A stretch of 37,417 nt of DNA from assembly GCF_002399615.1 (NCBI RefSeq), contig NZ_DHDZ01000025.1:839-38255 (forward strand), in the 5' to 3' direction. The position numbers were made by a program, and so were the translations under genes. The notes beneath the pieces were generated by a model, which had not been told where the DNA came from, made no database searches, and worked only from the letters and a program-made list of their open reading frames with translations. The DNA is from Pedobacter sp. UBA4863. GTDB taxonomy: Bacteria; Bacteroidota; Bacteroidia; Sphingobacteriales; Sphingobacteriaceae. Positions 6,608 to 15,618 of the stretch are shown here, one piece after another; positions within the stretch are counted from its first letter, which is position 1; every line of letters begins with the position of its first letter.

Positions 6608-7864
6608 TTAAAATAATAACAACTGATTAGGAGGTGTTTTTAAGTACTTGCTTTGGCTTTCGGCCAAAATAAAGTCTTTAATTTGATGGCTTTGGTAGTC
6701 TTTCAACTGATAAGGGCTATCGGCACAGGAGATAAAATGTTTAGCCCTATTGTAGGCAATGCCAATCTTTTTTAACTGGTGAATGTAAAGCTTGCCAAAC
6801 TTTCTAGCCTGCACAATTTTTTGAGCAGAGCCAACGCCAATGCCCGGCACTCGCAAAATCATTTGGTAGTCTGCAGTGTTAATGTCAACAGGAAAGTTTT
6901 GCATGTTTCGTAGTGCCCAACTCAGTTTAGGGTCAATGTCGGTATCTAAGTGGGGGTTGCCGTCGTTCAGTAATTCACGTACATCGAAACCATAAAATCG
7001 CATTAGCCAATCTGTTTGGTAAAGTCGGTTCTCTCTTAGCAGTGGGGGCTGTGTGCCTAAAATGGGCATCCTGCTATCGTTACTAATTGGTATATAACCC
7101 GAATAATAAACCCTTTTTAGCGAAAAGTTTTTGTAGAAATTAGCGGCGGTGTACATAATTTCCTTATCCGTTTCTGCTGTAGCACCAACTACCATTTGGG
7201 TGCTTTGTCCTGCGGGTACAAATTTAGGTACACTTTTAATCAGCTTTTTTTCTTCTTTAAATTGGATGATCTGATTTTTTACAAAGGCCAAAGGTTTAAT
7301 CACATCTTGGTGGCTTTTTTCTGGAGCCAAGAGTTTTAATCCTGTTTCGGTTGGCATTTCTAGGTTAATGCTCATCCTGTCTGCATATAGGCCAGCTGCT
7401 GTAATCAGTTCGTCGCTTGCACCGGGAATGGTTTTTAGGTGTATATAGCCATTATAGTTTTCTTCTAGCCGTAGCTTTTTCACTACTCGAAGAAGCCTTT
7501 CCATAGTGAAATCGGCATTTTTGAAGATGCCAGAGCTTAAAAAAAGCCCCTCAATGTAGTTTCTGCGATAGAAATTCATGGTTAATTCTACCACTTCATC
7601 TACTGTAAAAGCAGCACGCTCAATATCGTTGCTTCTGCGTGAAACGCAATATGCACAATCGAAAATGCAATGGTTGGTGAGGAGAATTTTTAATAAAGAT
7701 ACGCAGCGACCATCTTCTGTGTAAGTGTGGCAAATGCCAGATTGATGGCCGTTCCCCAGTCCCCCCTTTGTGTTTTTCCTATCGCTACCGCTCGATGAGC
7801 ATGAAACATCGTACTTTGCCGCATCGGCAAGTATATTTAACTTTTCTCTTAATCTCTCTGCCAT
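6608..7864 (-). CDS. TIGR03916-type putative DNA modification/repair radical SAM protein
   Basis: 418 residues. C66-x3-C70-x2-C73 in NHCIFDCAYC is the radical SAM [4Fe-4S] site; further cysteines at 22, 45 and 54 precede it. Near the C-terminus ILRVPGIGVGSAQKIVQA is a helix-hairpin-helix motif of the DNA-binding type. The pairing of a radical SAM barrel with HhH suggests chemistry on DNA, in the manner of lesion repair, though the substrate is unknown. The start ATG is 50 bases after the HD gene stop, and the DUF4130 partner follows, so the three genes are probably cotranscribed. Confidence 0.88.
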   Translation of the reverse strand: MAERLREKLNILADAAKYDVSCSSSGSDRKNTKGGLGNGHQSGICHTYTEDGRCVSLLKILLTNHCIFDCAYCVSRRSNDIERAAFTVDEVVELTMNFYRRNYIEGLFLSSGIFKNADFTMERLLRVVKKLRLEENYNGYIHLKTIPGASDELITAAGLYADRMSINLEMPTETGLKLLAPEKSHQDVIKPLAFVKNQIIQFKEEKKLIKSVPKFVPAGQSTQMVVGATAETDKEIMYTAANFYKNFSLKRVYYSGYIPISNDSRMPILGTQPPLLRENRLYQTDWLMRFYGFDVRELLNDGNPHLDTDIDPKLSWALRNMQNFPVDINTADYQMILRVPGIGVGSAQKIVQARKFGKLYIHQLKKIGIAYNRAKHFISCADSPYQLKDYQSHQIKDFILAESQSKYLKTPPNQLLLF

Positions 7865-7913
7865 ATTAAACTAATTTGCTAACAAAAATAGCAAATTAGC
7901 TAATACTTTTAGT

Positions 7914-8561
7914 TTATTTTTTACCTTCCCATTCCTCGTAAAATTGGTCAAGGTAGTTTAACATAAAATGATGGCGTTGTTGCGCTATTTTTTTACCTGT
8001 ATCGGTCTTCATTAAATCTTTTAGCAGTAATAGTTTTTCGTAGAAATGGTTAATGGTAGGTGCTGTAGTGTTTTTATATTCCTCTTTGGTCATTTGTAAG
8101 TTAGGCTTTATTTCGGGGCTATACAGTACCCTGTTTTTATAGCCGCCATAAGTGAATGCCCTGGCAATGCCAATGGCACCTATAGCGTCTAGTCTATCAG
8201 CATCTTGCACTACGTTTAATTCTTTGGAAGCGTAAGATATTTCGCCTAAACTTGCTTTAAAAGAAAGGTTTTTGATAATTAGTTTTACTTCATTAACAAT
8301 CTCTATATCAACGCCAATACTGCGTAGAAAATCGCCTGCTTTTTGCGGGCCAATTTCTTCATCTCCACCATTAAACTTGCTGTCGGCAATGTCGTGCAAC
8401 AAAGCCGCAAGTGCAACAATTAAGGCATTGGCCTGCTCTTTTTGGTTAATGTGTTGGGCTGTTTTATAAACACGTTCTATATGGAACCAATCGTGCCCTG
8501 CTTCGGCATTGGCCAATGTTGTTTTCACAAAATCTATAGTTTGCTGGATGGTGTTTTGCAT
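7914..8561 (-). CDS. HD-domain phosphohydrolase
   Basis: 215 residues with the HD superfamily metal site: His in GHDWFHIERV (residues 23-32), HD in ALLHDIADSKF (about residues 53-63), and a later Asp in VVQDADRLDAIG. It belongs to the YpgQ/YedJ-like group of small soluble HD hydrolases, some of which act on nucleotides; the substrate cannot be read from the sequence. It is the first gene of the minus-strand group leading into the radical SAM and DUF4130 genes, which hints at nucleotide or DNA damage metabolism. Confidence 0.88.
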   Translation of the reverse strand: MQNTIQQTIDFVKTTLANAEAGHDWFHIERVYKTAQHINQKEQANALIVALAALLHDIADSKFNGGDEEIGPQKAGDFLRSIGVDIEIVNEVKLIIKNLSFKASLGEISYASKELNVVQDADRLDAIGAIGIARAFTYGGYKNRVLYSPEIKPNLQMTKEEYKNTTAPTINHFYEKLLLLKDLMKTDTGKKIAQQRHHFMLNYLDQFYEEWEGKK

Positions 8562-8809
8562 GTTTCGAAGTTAATAAACTTTATATAAAAGGCAGTTAGG
8601 GGGTAAAGCTTAGCAAGAAAGTATGGGTTAAGGGTAAATATTATATTTTAGATACTGAGGCGGCTATTCTAACTGCTTGTTATAAAATAGTTTAATATTA
8701 TTCGGTCTATTGAAATCTTCGTGCGGTCTAAGCTTTTAGTATTGTTCTTTAACTGGAGGGCTTGGTATATAGAAGTTTGCAATTATTTAAAACCAAAAAT
8801 CAAATTTGT

Positions 8810-10546
8810 ATGAAAAATTTTATGATTAAACCATTTGCTTTAAGAGTGCTAATTTGCTTAATGGGTATTTTTTTGCTGGTTTCTTGCAAACGAGAAGTGC
8901 TAACGCCAACAGATCATCTGGAGAAAGTTGGTGGGCTAATGAGTGTGAGTGCCTTGTCTTCGGGGGTTGTACAATACAAGGGGGTGTGGTATCAGCCTGG
9001 AGATACAATTTACGGCTACAAGAATTATATAAAATTGGTGGTGGGCGATGCAAGCGTTCCATTAATGTTAGGTGCGCCACATGATGGGGTTCTTGTTGGA
9101 AGTCCAGAGATACCTGTATCTTCTACTTCATTAAGAGATCTTAGCGTAAAGCCTTTTGCATTTGCTGTGGCTTCCCTGTTTAAGAACGATACCGGTTTGC
9201 AGCCTTGGATTATCATTAACGAAATATACCGCAGTAGAGTAGATCCCAATACTTATCCGGCCGATGCAACAACGAGATACGGAACGGCAACGGAAGGAAG
9301 AAAAACATACGACAGCTATCATGAATTGCTTTTGTTGGCCCGAACTACTATGGCAACCAATTTGGCCGCCACCAAAGGAGGATTATTTATTGATTTGCAT
9401 GGCCATGCACATACCTATACGAGTGGTTACCAAGAAGAATATACTGGTATTAGCGATGGTAGTACTGTAAGTAGCGATTTTATTTGCCAATCTGAGATAG
9501 GGTACGGATTAAGTGTCGCTGACCTTGGTGTAAGCGATTCGAACTTAAATACTAAAACCAATTATAGTAGTGTTAGGGCTATTGCTTTAGCCTACCCAGG
9601 GGTGTCTCTATCTACTATTGTAAGGAGCCGAACTAGTTTGGGTGGATTTCTAGAGTCGGAGGGAGTTGTAGCTGTTCCTGGGAAATTTCATAGAGTAATA
9701 GAGCAAAATGCCCAAAAGTTTGGAACTACTTCTGGCAATCCTAATACGCGTCCTTACTTTACGGGAGGCAATTGTATAAGACAATACGGAACTAGATCAG
9801 AAGGAACTCCTGTAATTGGGTTTGCAGATAATATTTCTGCTATTCAAATAGAAACGCCAGGAATTACTGTACGCAACAATGCTACTACCCGTGGCATGTC
9901 TTCGCATAAATTTAAAAGGGCAATTATCAAATATTTAAACTGGTGGTATCATACAGGTTATGCCAACAGCGCTTATCCATACGATTATTTTGTGGATAGT
10001 AGAACTAGTTTGCAAATAGGAGCTCCCTCGCATGCTACCTTGGGGCCTTTTGTGGCTATGGCCAATGGCTTTTTGTCTCCGCATGATGTTTCGGCAGCAA
10101 ATGATGCGGTTAATTTAGATATTACTTACTTATGGGGTTCAACAACTTCTAGCAATTTATTAGTTTCTTCTGCCACAGATCACTCGTTATGGCCTTCTAC
10201 TAATACGTTGATAAATACTTGGGGCACTAGAAATGATGGGGTACTTACCAAGTTCAAATCGGCTACGGCCTCAGAAATTGCCAACTATTTTACCAATGTA
10301 AAAACAAAAGATCAAATTATTAATCAAATAGCTGCTGCTGAGGGTGCTGCAAGCTCGCGTACTGCATATGTAAATTCGCTGCAAGATGGACCAGGGCCTC
10401 GTTTAACTCGGTTACAAGTAGGTGATTTGGTGTTTTTCCGCTCTGTACAAACCAATAGAAATGTATATGCTATTTTAAAGGTTACAGGTATAAGCACAGG
10501 AAATTCGGGATCATTAACGGTAGCTATAAAGCGAATAGCTTTTTAG
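8810..10546 (+). CDS. Lipoprotein with N-formylglutamate amidohydrolase-like domain
   Basis: 578 residues from the ATG at 8810, which puts a normal signal peptide and lipobox LLVSC (Cys26) at the front; an upstream TTG at 8762 would add 16 residues ahead of the signal peptide and is unlikely. The central part resembles the zinc-dependent FGase superfamily: APHDG (His91), NEIYRSRVDPN (137-147), a Tyr-His pair at 170-171, IDLHGHAH (194-201) and IQIETPG further on. The family cleaves N-acyl amide bonds, so an envelope amidase acting on acylated amino acids or cell-wall peptides is conceivable. Residues from about 420 form a separate C-terminal region I do not recognise. It stands alone, with a strong hairpin behind it. 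Confidence 0.7.
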   Translation: MKNFMIKPFALRVLICLMGIFLLVSCKREVLTPTDHLEKVGGLMSVSALSSGVVQYKGVWYQPGDTIYGYKNYIKLVVGDASVPLMLGAPHDGVLVGSPEIPVSSTSLRDLSVKPFAFAVASLFKNDTGLQPWIIINEIYRSRVDPNTYPADATTRYGTATEGRKTYDSYHELLLLARTTMATNLAATKGGLFIDLHGHAHTYTSGYQEEYTGISDGSTVSSDFICQSEIGYGLSVADLGVSDSNLNTKTNYSSVRAIALAYPGVSLSTIVRSRTSLGGFLESEGVVAVPGKFHRVIEQNAQKFGTTSGNPNTRPYFTGGNCIRQYGTRSEGTPVIGFADNISAIQIETPGITVRNNATTRGMSSHKFKRAIIKYLNWWYHTGYANSAYPYDYFVDSRTSLQIGAPSHATLGPFVAMANGFLSPHDVSAANDAVNLDITYLWGSTTSSNLLVSSATDHSLWPSTNTLINTWGTRNDGVLTKFKSATASEIANYFTNVKTKDQIINQIAAAEGAASSRTAYVNSLQDGPGPRLTRLQVGDLVFFRSVQTNRNVYAILKVTGISTGNSGSLTVAIKRIAF

Positions 10547-10564
10547 TATATTTTTTAAACAAGG

Positions 10565-10600
10565 AAACATGAGCAAATCATATCTGATCTGCTCATGTTT
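10565..10600 (+). terminator. Strong hairpin after the FGase-like lipoprotein gene
   Basis: AAACATGAGCA (10565-10575) and TGCTCATGTTT (10590-10600) are perfect 11-bp arms, and the loop adds a further ATCA/TGAT pairing. There is no proper T-run, so it may act as a 3' stabiliser rather than a classic terminator. Confidence 0.6.
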
Positions 10601-10677
10601 AGTGAGGTAGTTTCTAATATTGGATAGATTAACCTATTGTTAGCTGTTGCCGTTGTAGATAACGCATTAGTCCATCC

Positions 10678-10899
10678 TTAAGCTTCCAATAATTCGGTGG
10701 CGTTTATCTCAAGTATATGCGAAATATGGATAAGCCTGTCGAGTGTTATTTTGCTGTAGCCTAATTCAATTTTGCTGTAAGCATTTTGCGAAATGCCAAT
10801 TTTCTTTGCCAGATATTCTTGAGAAAAATTTTTGTTTTCACGCAGTTTTCTAATTTTAGAAGCTACCCGCTGCATTTCTTCTTTGTAAATGTCTTTCAT
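10678..10899 (-). CDS. Small Xre-family HTH regulator
   Basis: 73 residues, nearly all one helix-turn-helix domain: LRENKNFSQEYLAKKIG then ISQNAYSKIELGYSKIT, the recognition part. No effector domain. Such single-domain proteins often repress their own gene or act with a neighbour, but neither neighbour here (convergent lipoprotein gene, THUMP methyltransferase) looks like a toxin or phage gene. Its upstream region (10900-11081) shows no clear promoter match. The target is unknown. Confidence 0.88.
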   Translation of the reverse strand: MKDIYKEEMQRVASKIRKLRENKNFSQEYLAKKIGISQNAYSKIELGYSKITLDRLIHISHILEINATELLEA

Positions 10900-11081
10900 C
10901 CTTTGTTGTAGTTAATGCAGAAACAAAAGCAAATAGTTTGCCAACAATAGTTATTAATTACAGAAAACTAAGTAGTTACAACTTAAATGTTTAAGAAAAC
11001 TGCGTATTTGTGCAATTAATACAGCTAAAAGAAGGTAAAGTTTATTTTTTGGAGTAACTAATAAATTAAGTGAAATAGCGC

Positions 11082-12272
11082 CTATGTTCGATGTGTACGT
11101 TCGCTTTCTGGTCGCCTACTGCCATCGTAAAGTTCGTAGGCGAGCATTCTGCAATCTAGCTTTCCGTTATAGAATTCTATCTTTTTGTCGGCCTTTAACC
11201 CAATTTTTTTTGCCAAATCCGGATTTCCTGTAAAGATGTAGCCATGGTAACCTTTGCAATTGGTTTTCATGAAATCGCCCATGCGTTTATAAGTTAGCTC
11301 TAATTTAGTGTGCGTGCCTAACCTTTCGCCATATTCCGGATTGAAAACCACGACACCCTTTCCGCCTTCCGGAATTGGTGTTTCCGCAAAATCGCATACG
11401 TCAAACTGTATAATTTGATCTACGCCAGCGGTTTTCGCATTTTTTTTACTCACTTCAACGGCATCTTCAGAAAGGTCTGAAGCGATAATTTGCAAATCAA
11501 TATTCTTAATTACTTGTTCTTTAAGTATTCTGCGTTCAGCAAAAAAAACTTCTTCTTGGTAGCCTATAATGTGCATAAAACCGTAGTTCATCCGGTATAG
11601 GCCCGGCCTACGGTTGGTAGCCAATAAAGCGGCCTCAATAGCCAAGGTTCCAGAACCACACATGGGGTTTACAAATGGGGATTTTTTATCCCATTCAGTT
11701 GCCATTATTACACTGGTAGCTAAAGCTTCTAACATGGGTGCCTTGCCCGGAATTTTCCGATAGCCATGCTTGCTCAGTGTTTCGCCGCTGGTGTCAATAA
11801 AAATATCAGCATCGTTATCCTTCCAGTATAAATGCACCACTGCTTTGTTCGCGTCAGAACCGCTATTAGGGCGCATGCCTTTTTTGTCCTTAATTCTATC
11901 TACAATAGCATCTTTTACTTTTAAATTAGCAAATAATGGTGTTGTAATAAACGGATTATCTACATTAGAAGTTACCGAGAAATAGCCAGAAAAATCGATT
12001 AATTCTTCCCATGGCATGGCCGCTAAGGTGTGGTAAAGCTCTTCTGGGTTTTTCGCCTTAAAACTTTTTAAGCTATAGAGCACTTGGCTGGCGCAACGCA
12101 GGTTTAAGTTAAGCTTAATACACTCGTTAAGTGTAATATGAAGTTCTACGCCTGTGGCAAAGGCTCTTGTAATGGTGTAGCCCAACTCTTCTACTTCTGC
12201 CTGTAAATAGGTAGATAGTCTTTTGTTACAGGTAATAATAACCTTGCTTTTGGTGTGGAAAACTTGTGTCAT
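11082..12272 (-). CDS. THUMP-domain class I RNA methyltransferase (RlmL-N/YpsC-like)
   Basis: 396 residues from the ATG at 12272 (MTQVFHTKSKVIITCNKRLS), where homologues of this family usually start; the reading frame is open for 37 more codons upstream, but that stretch is hydrophobic, Cys-rich and overlaps the divergent gene. THUMP occupies roughly residues 45-160, then a Rossmann methyltransferase with motif I NPMCGSGTLAIEAALL and motif IV FNPEYGERLG. The family methylates guanine N2 in 23S rRNA or tRNA using SAM. The catalytic motif reads NPEY rather than the more frequent NPPY, as seen in Bacteroidota members. Confidence 0.9.
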   Translation of the reverse strand: MTQVFHTKSKVIITCNKRLSTYLQAEVEELGYTITRAFATGVELHITLNECIKLNLNLRCASQVLYSLKSFKAKNPEELYHTLAAMPWEELIDFSGYFSVTSNVDNPFITTPLFANLKVKDAIVDRIKDKKGMRPNSGSDANKAVVHLYWKDNDADIFIDTSGETLSKHGYRKIPGKAPMLEALATSVIMATEWDKKSPFVNPMCGSGTLAIEAALLATNRRPGLYRMNYGFMHIIGYQEEVFFAERRILKEQVIKNIDLQIIASDLSEDAVEVSKKNAKTAGVDQIIQFDVCDFAETPIPEGGKGVVVFNPEYGERLGTHTKLELTYKRMGDFMKTNCKGYHGYIFTGNPDLAKKIGLKADKKIEFYNGKLDCRMLAYELYDGSRRPESERTHRT

Positions 12273-12338
12273 ATGAATTGCGAAGTTATCAATAAAAATA
12301 TAGAGATTTGGATGGAAGAGAAATATATTAGTACAGAC

Positions 12339-12710
12339 ATGGAAATTAAAGGCAAGGTGCACGAAGTTGGTGCAGTACAACAAGTGAGCGAAACGTTTAA
12401 AAAACGTGATTTAATAGTAGAGTATGCAGAAAATCCGACTTACCCGGAATACATTAGGTTTGAAGCGTTGCAAGATAAAACAGCTTTGCTTGATAGCTTG
12501 AAAGCGGGTGATGAAGTAGAAGTTTCTTTTAACCTGCGTGGTCGTCCGTGGACCAATAAAGATGGGGTAACTTCTTATTTTAACAGTTTGGTGGTGTGGC
12601 GCATTACTGCATTGGCCAACACGGCAAGCGCCCCTGCAGCAGCTCCGCAATATGCTGCCCCTGCAGATGTGAGCACTGCTGCTGGCGAAGATGATGATTT
12701 GCCATTTTAA
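12339..12710 (+). CDS. DUF3127 family protein
   Basis: 123 residues from the ATG at 12339 (MEIKGKVHEVGAVQQVSETF), the usual start of DUF3127. The reading frame is open further upstream to 12255 but this would overlap the divergent methyltransferase start. The domain looks like a small OB-like beta barrel with conserved RDLIVEY and FNLRGRPW, followed by an Ala/Pro-rich linker and an acidic tail ending EDDDLPF. That tail resembles the acidic hydrophobic tip of single-stranded DNA-binding proteins, so an SSB-like role is possible, but the function is not established. A strong terminator follows. Confidence 0.85.
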   Translation: MEIKGKVHEVGAVQQVSETFKKRDLIVEYAENPTYPEYIRFEALQDKTALLDSLKAGDEVEVSFNLRGRPWTNKDGVTSYFNSLVVWRITALANTASAPAAAPQYAAPADVSTAAGEDDDLPF

Positions 12711-12744
12711 TAACGTTTTTTAAGGAAACAAATTATAATCTTAG

Positions 12745-12774
12745 GTCGTTCAGTTCTTCTGAACGACTTTTTTT
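12745..12774 (+). terminator. Rho-independent terminator after the DUF3127 gene
   Basis: GTCGTTCAG (12745-12753), loop TTCTT, CTGAACGAC (12759-12767), then seven T. Perfect 9-bp stem. Confidence 0.9.
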
Positions 12775-12787
12775 GTGCCTTTTTACT

Positions 12788-12839
12788 GTTAAAAATTGTT
12801 AAAGCATAGCCGTATTTCTCTTTGTCTTCGCTATTTTTG
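12788..12839 (+). promoter_or_regulatory. Tandem repeat box and promoter of the two-component operon
   Basis: TGTTAAAAATTGTTAAAG (12787-12804) carries GTTAAA twice with a 10-bp period, the arrangement bound by OmpR-type regulators (compare the GTAAA-N5-GTAAA box of CpxR). TATTTTTG at 12832-12839 fits the -7 consensus exactly. The start would be near 12845, leaving a leader of about 6 nt. Similar boxes precede the outer-membrane gene at 19190 and lie between dapF and degP, so autoregulation is likely. Confidence 0.5.
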
Positions 12840-12850
12840 AAATAGTTGCG

Positions 12851-14692
12851 ATGAAAAAGAGGAGCCTTTGGATAATTACTGCATTAATGACCTTTGCGTT
12901 ATTGGGCGTGTTTGTAATGCAGATGTATTACATTAGGGAATCGTACAACTTAAAATCGCAGTTGTTTGAGCAAGACATTAACCAAGCATTAAGTGCTGTT
13001 GTAAGTAAAATACAAAAGAGAAATGTTATACGTCGTATCAACGAAAAAGATGTAGAATTACAAGAGCGAGAGGTGAGTGATATACGGGCCAAAACAGATA
13101 GCATTGTAGCTTTTAAAGAAAGATATAAGGAAAACCAAGCCCGTAGGCGACAAAAACTACAACAGCAGGTACTACAATATTTGAACGAGCAGGATAGCAT
13201 TATTCAAAACAACTATCTAAAACCACAAATTATTAGCGAAGAGGATTATGCTATTTTAGCTAATCCGAAGCCCAACAGCAATAATACATTAACCTATAAA
13301 ATAGATGAGCTAAGAACTTCGGAAGGGGTGGTGCTAAGCCGACAGCTTTCTTCTAACTATACCCGCAAAAGACCTGTTATTAGGCTCGATAAATTGCCCG
13401 ATTCTATTATTTATCTCGCCTTTAACCCGCTAGATTTGAGACCCCAGTTTATCACCTTGCCTACTATAGATCCAGATTTGAAAACTAAATTTGAATTGGA
13501 GGACGCAAAGGCGGCACATCGATATAAATTGGAGCTAGAACGCTTATATGCCGATACGGTTAAGCTATTGGGCAGCAACGGGCGTAATGTGATGTTGTTG
13601 CAAGATGTTGCCAAAGAAATGGCCAATAAAGACATACCCCTAGAAAAGAGGATGCCAAGCCAAGAAGATTTAGATACCCTAATTAAAAAGGAATTGCTGG
13701 GCAAGAATATTGACCTGAACTATAATTATTGGGTAACACCTTCTAATAATAAGGGTAGGGTAATTTATCAGAATGTTTCGTGGCCCGGTAGTGGCGCTTT
13801 GCCCAAAAACACTTTTCAGAAAGTTATTTTTGGTAACGATTTAATGATTACGGATCCGGGAATGCTATATGTAAGCTTTCCTAACAAGAATTCGCTAATC
13901 TTTAACAATATGTTTGTCACCTTGGCCTCTTCGGTGGGCTTGCTATTGGTACTGCTTTCCATTTTTGCCTATACTATTTATGCCATTATCCGTCAGAAAA
14001 AGCTATCGGAGATGAAAACAGATTTCATTAACAACATGACGCATGAGTTTAAAACTCCCGTGGCTACCATTATGATTGCTAGCGAGGCATTGAAAGACCC
14101 TGACTTAACCCCCGACAAAGCACGAGTAAACCGTTTGGCAGGCATTATTTACGACGAAAATGTGCGTTTGGGCAACCACATAGAACGGGTGCTAAATGTG
14201 GCTAAGCTAGATAAAAAGGAAATGAAATTAGAGCGAAGACCTGTTGCCATAAACGAACTGATTACGGCGGTAGTAGATAGTATGAGCTTGCAGTTACAGA
14301 AAAAAGATGCCGAGATTACCTTGCAACTCCATGCAATACCAGATGTGGTTATTGGCGATGAGCTGCATCTTTCGAATATGATATACAATTTGATTGACAA
14401 TGCGAATAAATATAGTCTTGCCAAGCCAAAAATTACCATAAAAACAGCAAAACAGCCAGAAGCCGTTTATATTGAAGTAAGCGACCAAGGCATTGGCATG
14501 ACTAAAGAACAAACCAAAAGAATATTTGATCAATTTTATAGGGTGCCAACCGGCAATTTGCACGATGTAAAAGGTTTTGGCTTGGGTTTAAGCTATGTGA
14601 ACGATATTGTAGGGAAAATGAACGGTACAATTAAAGTGGTTAGCGAGAAAGATAGAGGCACTACATTTATGATCCATTTACCATTAAACTAA
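12851..14692 (+). CDS. Sensor histidine kinase with large periplasmic domain
   Basis: 613 residues. First membrane helix at 7-24, an extracytoplasmic domain of about 325 residues that is coiled-coil-like between 70 and 125, second membrane helix at about 353-381, HisKA with His398 in NNMTHEFKTP, and HATPase_c with N box IYNLIDNANKYS, G1 DQGIGM and G2 GFGLGLSYV. The large sensor domain is of the kind seen in Bacteroidota RprX-like kinases and matches no ligand-binding fold I recognise. It is followed 3 bases later by its response regulator. An envelope signal is the likely input; the ligand is unknown. Confidence 0.93.
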   Translation: MKKRSLWIITALMTFALLGVFVMQMYYIRESYNLKSQLFEQDINQALSAVVSKIQKRNVIRRINEKDVELQEREVSDIRAKTDSIVAFKERYKENQARRRQKLQQQVLQYLNEQDSIIQNNYLKPQIISEEDYAILANPKPNSNNTLTYKIDELRTSEGVVLSRQLSSNYTRKRPVIRLDKLPDSIIYLAFNPLDLRPQFITLPTIDPDLKTKFELEDAKAAHRYKLELERLYADTVKLLGSNGRNVMLLQDVAKEMANKDIPLEKRMPSQEDLDTLIKKELLGKNIDLNYNYWVTPSNNKGRVIYQNVSWPGSGALPKNTFQKVIFGNDLMITDPGMLYVSFPNKNSLIFNNMFVTLASSVGLLLVLLSIFAYTIYAIIRQKKLSEMKTDFINNMTHEFKTPVATIMIASEALKDPDLTPDKARVNRLAGIIYDENVRLGNHIERVLNVAKLDKKEMKLERRPVAINELITAVVDSMSLQLQKKDAEITLQLHAIPDVVIGDELHLSNMIYNLIDNANKYSLAKPKITIKTAKQPEAVYIEVSDQGIGMTKEQTKRIFDQFYRVPTGNLHDVKGFGLGLSYVNDIVGKMNGTIKVVSEKDRGTTFMIHLPLN

Positions 14693-14695
14693 GTA

Positions 14696-15394
14696 ATGAA
14701 TATGAAGAAAATACTGTTGGTTGAAGACGATCCGAACTTGGGTTTATTGTTGCAAGACTATTTACAGCTAAAGGGTAATTTTGAGGTAGTACTCTGTAAC
14801 GATGGGGAAGAAGGTTTAGAAGCTTTTGCCAAACAAACTTTTGATTTATGTATTTTGGATGTAATGATGCCTAAAAAGGATGGTTTTACCTTAGGTAAGG
14901 AAATTAGAAAAACCGATTTAAGCGTGCCAATTATATTTGCCACTGCAAAATCTATGATGGAAGATAAGGCCCTAGCCTACGATTTGGGTGGCGATGATTA
15001 CATTACCAAGCCCTTTAGAATTGAGGAACTGCTGCTTCGTATTAACGCATTGCTTAAAAGGGCTTCGGCGCAGCCAAGCCAACAAGAAGAAGAACCTAAA
15101 AAGTTTGAAATAGGCAGTTATACCTTTGACTATACCACACAGTTAATCCATTTTAATGGTTCACAGCAAAAACTATCTACCAAAGAAGCCGAATTGTTGC
15201 GCTTGCTCTGTTTAAAGAAAAATAGCGTATTAACTAGAGAAGAAGCACTAATTCATATTTGGCACGATGATAATTACTTTAACGGGCGTAGCATGGATGT
15301 TTTTTTGAGCAAACTGCGGAAATATCTTCGCGAAGACCCCAAAGTAGAAATTATTAATGTGCACGGCAAAGGCTATAAGTTAGTGGTGAATTAA
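14696..15394 (+). CDS. OmpR/PhoB-family response regulator (RprY-like)
   Basis: 232 residues. Receiver domain with acidic pair Glu10-Asp11 in LLVEDDPN, phospho-acceptor Asp55 in CILDVMMPK, a Thr in the ATAKS stretch and Lys in ITKPF; then a winged-helix DNA-binding domain ending SMDVFLSKLRKYL and INVHGKGYKLV. Translation may start at the first ATG or at a second ATG two codons later (14702). Cotranscribed with the kinase. Its likely targets are the TGTTAAA tandem boxes at 12788, 19257 and 30435. Confidence 0.95.
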   Translation: MNMKKILLVEDDPNLGLLLQDYLQLKGNFEVVLCNDGEEGLEAFAKQTFDLCILDVMMPKKDGFTLGKEIRKTDLSVPIIFATAKSMMEDKALAYDLGGDDYITKPFRIEELLLRINALLKRASAQPSQQEEEPKKFEIGSYTFDYTTQLIHFNGSQQKLSTKEAELLRLLCLKKNSVLTREEALIHIWHDDNYFNGRSMDVFLSKLRKYLREDPKVEIINVHGKGYKLVVN

Positions 15395-15572
15395 GTTACG
15401 CTGTTAACCTGAAAAATGGAATATTTAGAAATACACCTTGGCGAGTACACCAACCAGCACAATTCATTTCGCCGTAAAATAAAAGTCTGATGCGCTAAAT
15501 GAGTAAAATTAATTTTTTCGCTTTTGATGTCTTTGTGGTAGAATATTTTGATATATAAATCAGCTAACTGTT

Positions 15573-15610
15573 TTTTAACAATTAACCGATTTAGACAGTT
15601 TTAACAATTA
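15573..15610. repeat. Short direct repeat between converging genes
   Basis: TTTTAACAATTA occurs at 15573-15584 and 15599-15610, period 26. It lies in the 224-base interval after the response regulator and behind the GLPGLI stop. No clear terminator is visible there. Function unknown. Confidence 0.35.
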
Positions 15611-15618
15611 GCCCAATA

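Noticed and set aside
8762..8809. Upstream TTG start for the FGase-like lipoprotein
   Set aside because: It would add 16 residues before a complete signal peptide that begins at the ATG at 8810.
10822..10832. Eleven-base match to the complement of the stretch before tracrRNA unit 2
   Set aside because: The stretch is A/T-only and lies in the Xre gene; such matches are expected by chance in this composition.
12273..12383. N-terminal extension of the THUMP methyltransferase
   Set aside because: Hydrophobic and Cys-rich, not like the family, and overlapping the upstream region of the divergent DUF3127 gene.
15416..15490. 24-codon frame after the response regulator gene
   Set aside because: Too short to judge, without a family match or start site; possibly a gene remnant but without support.
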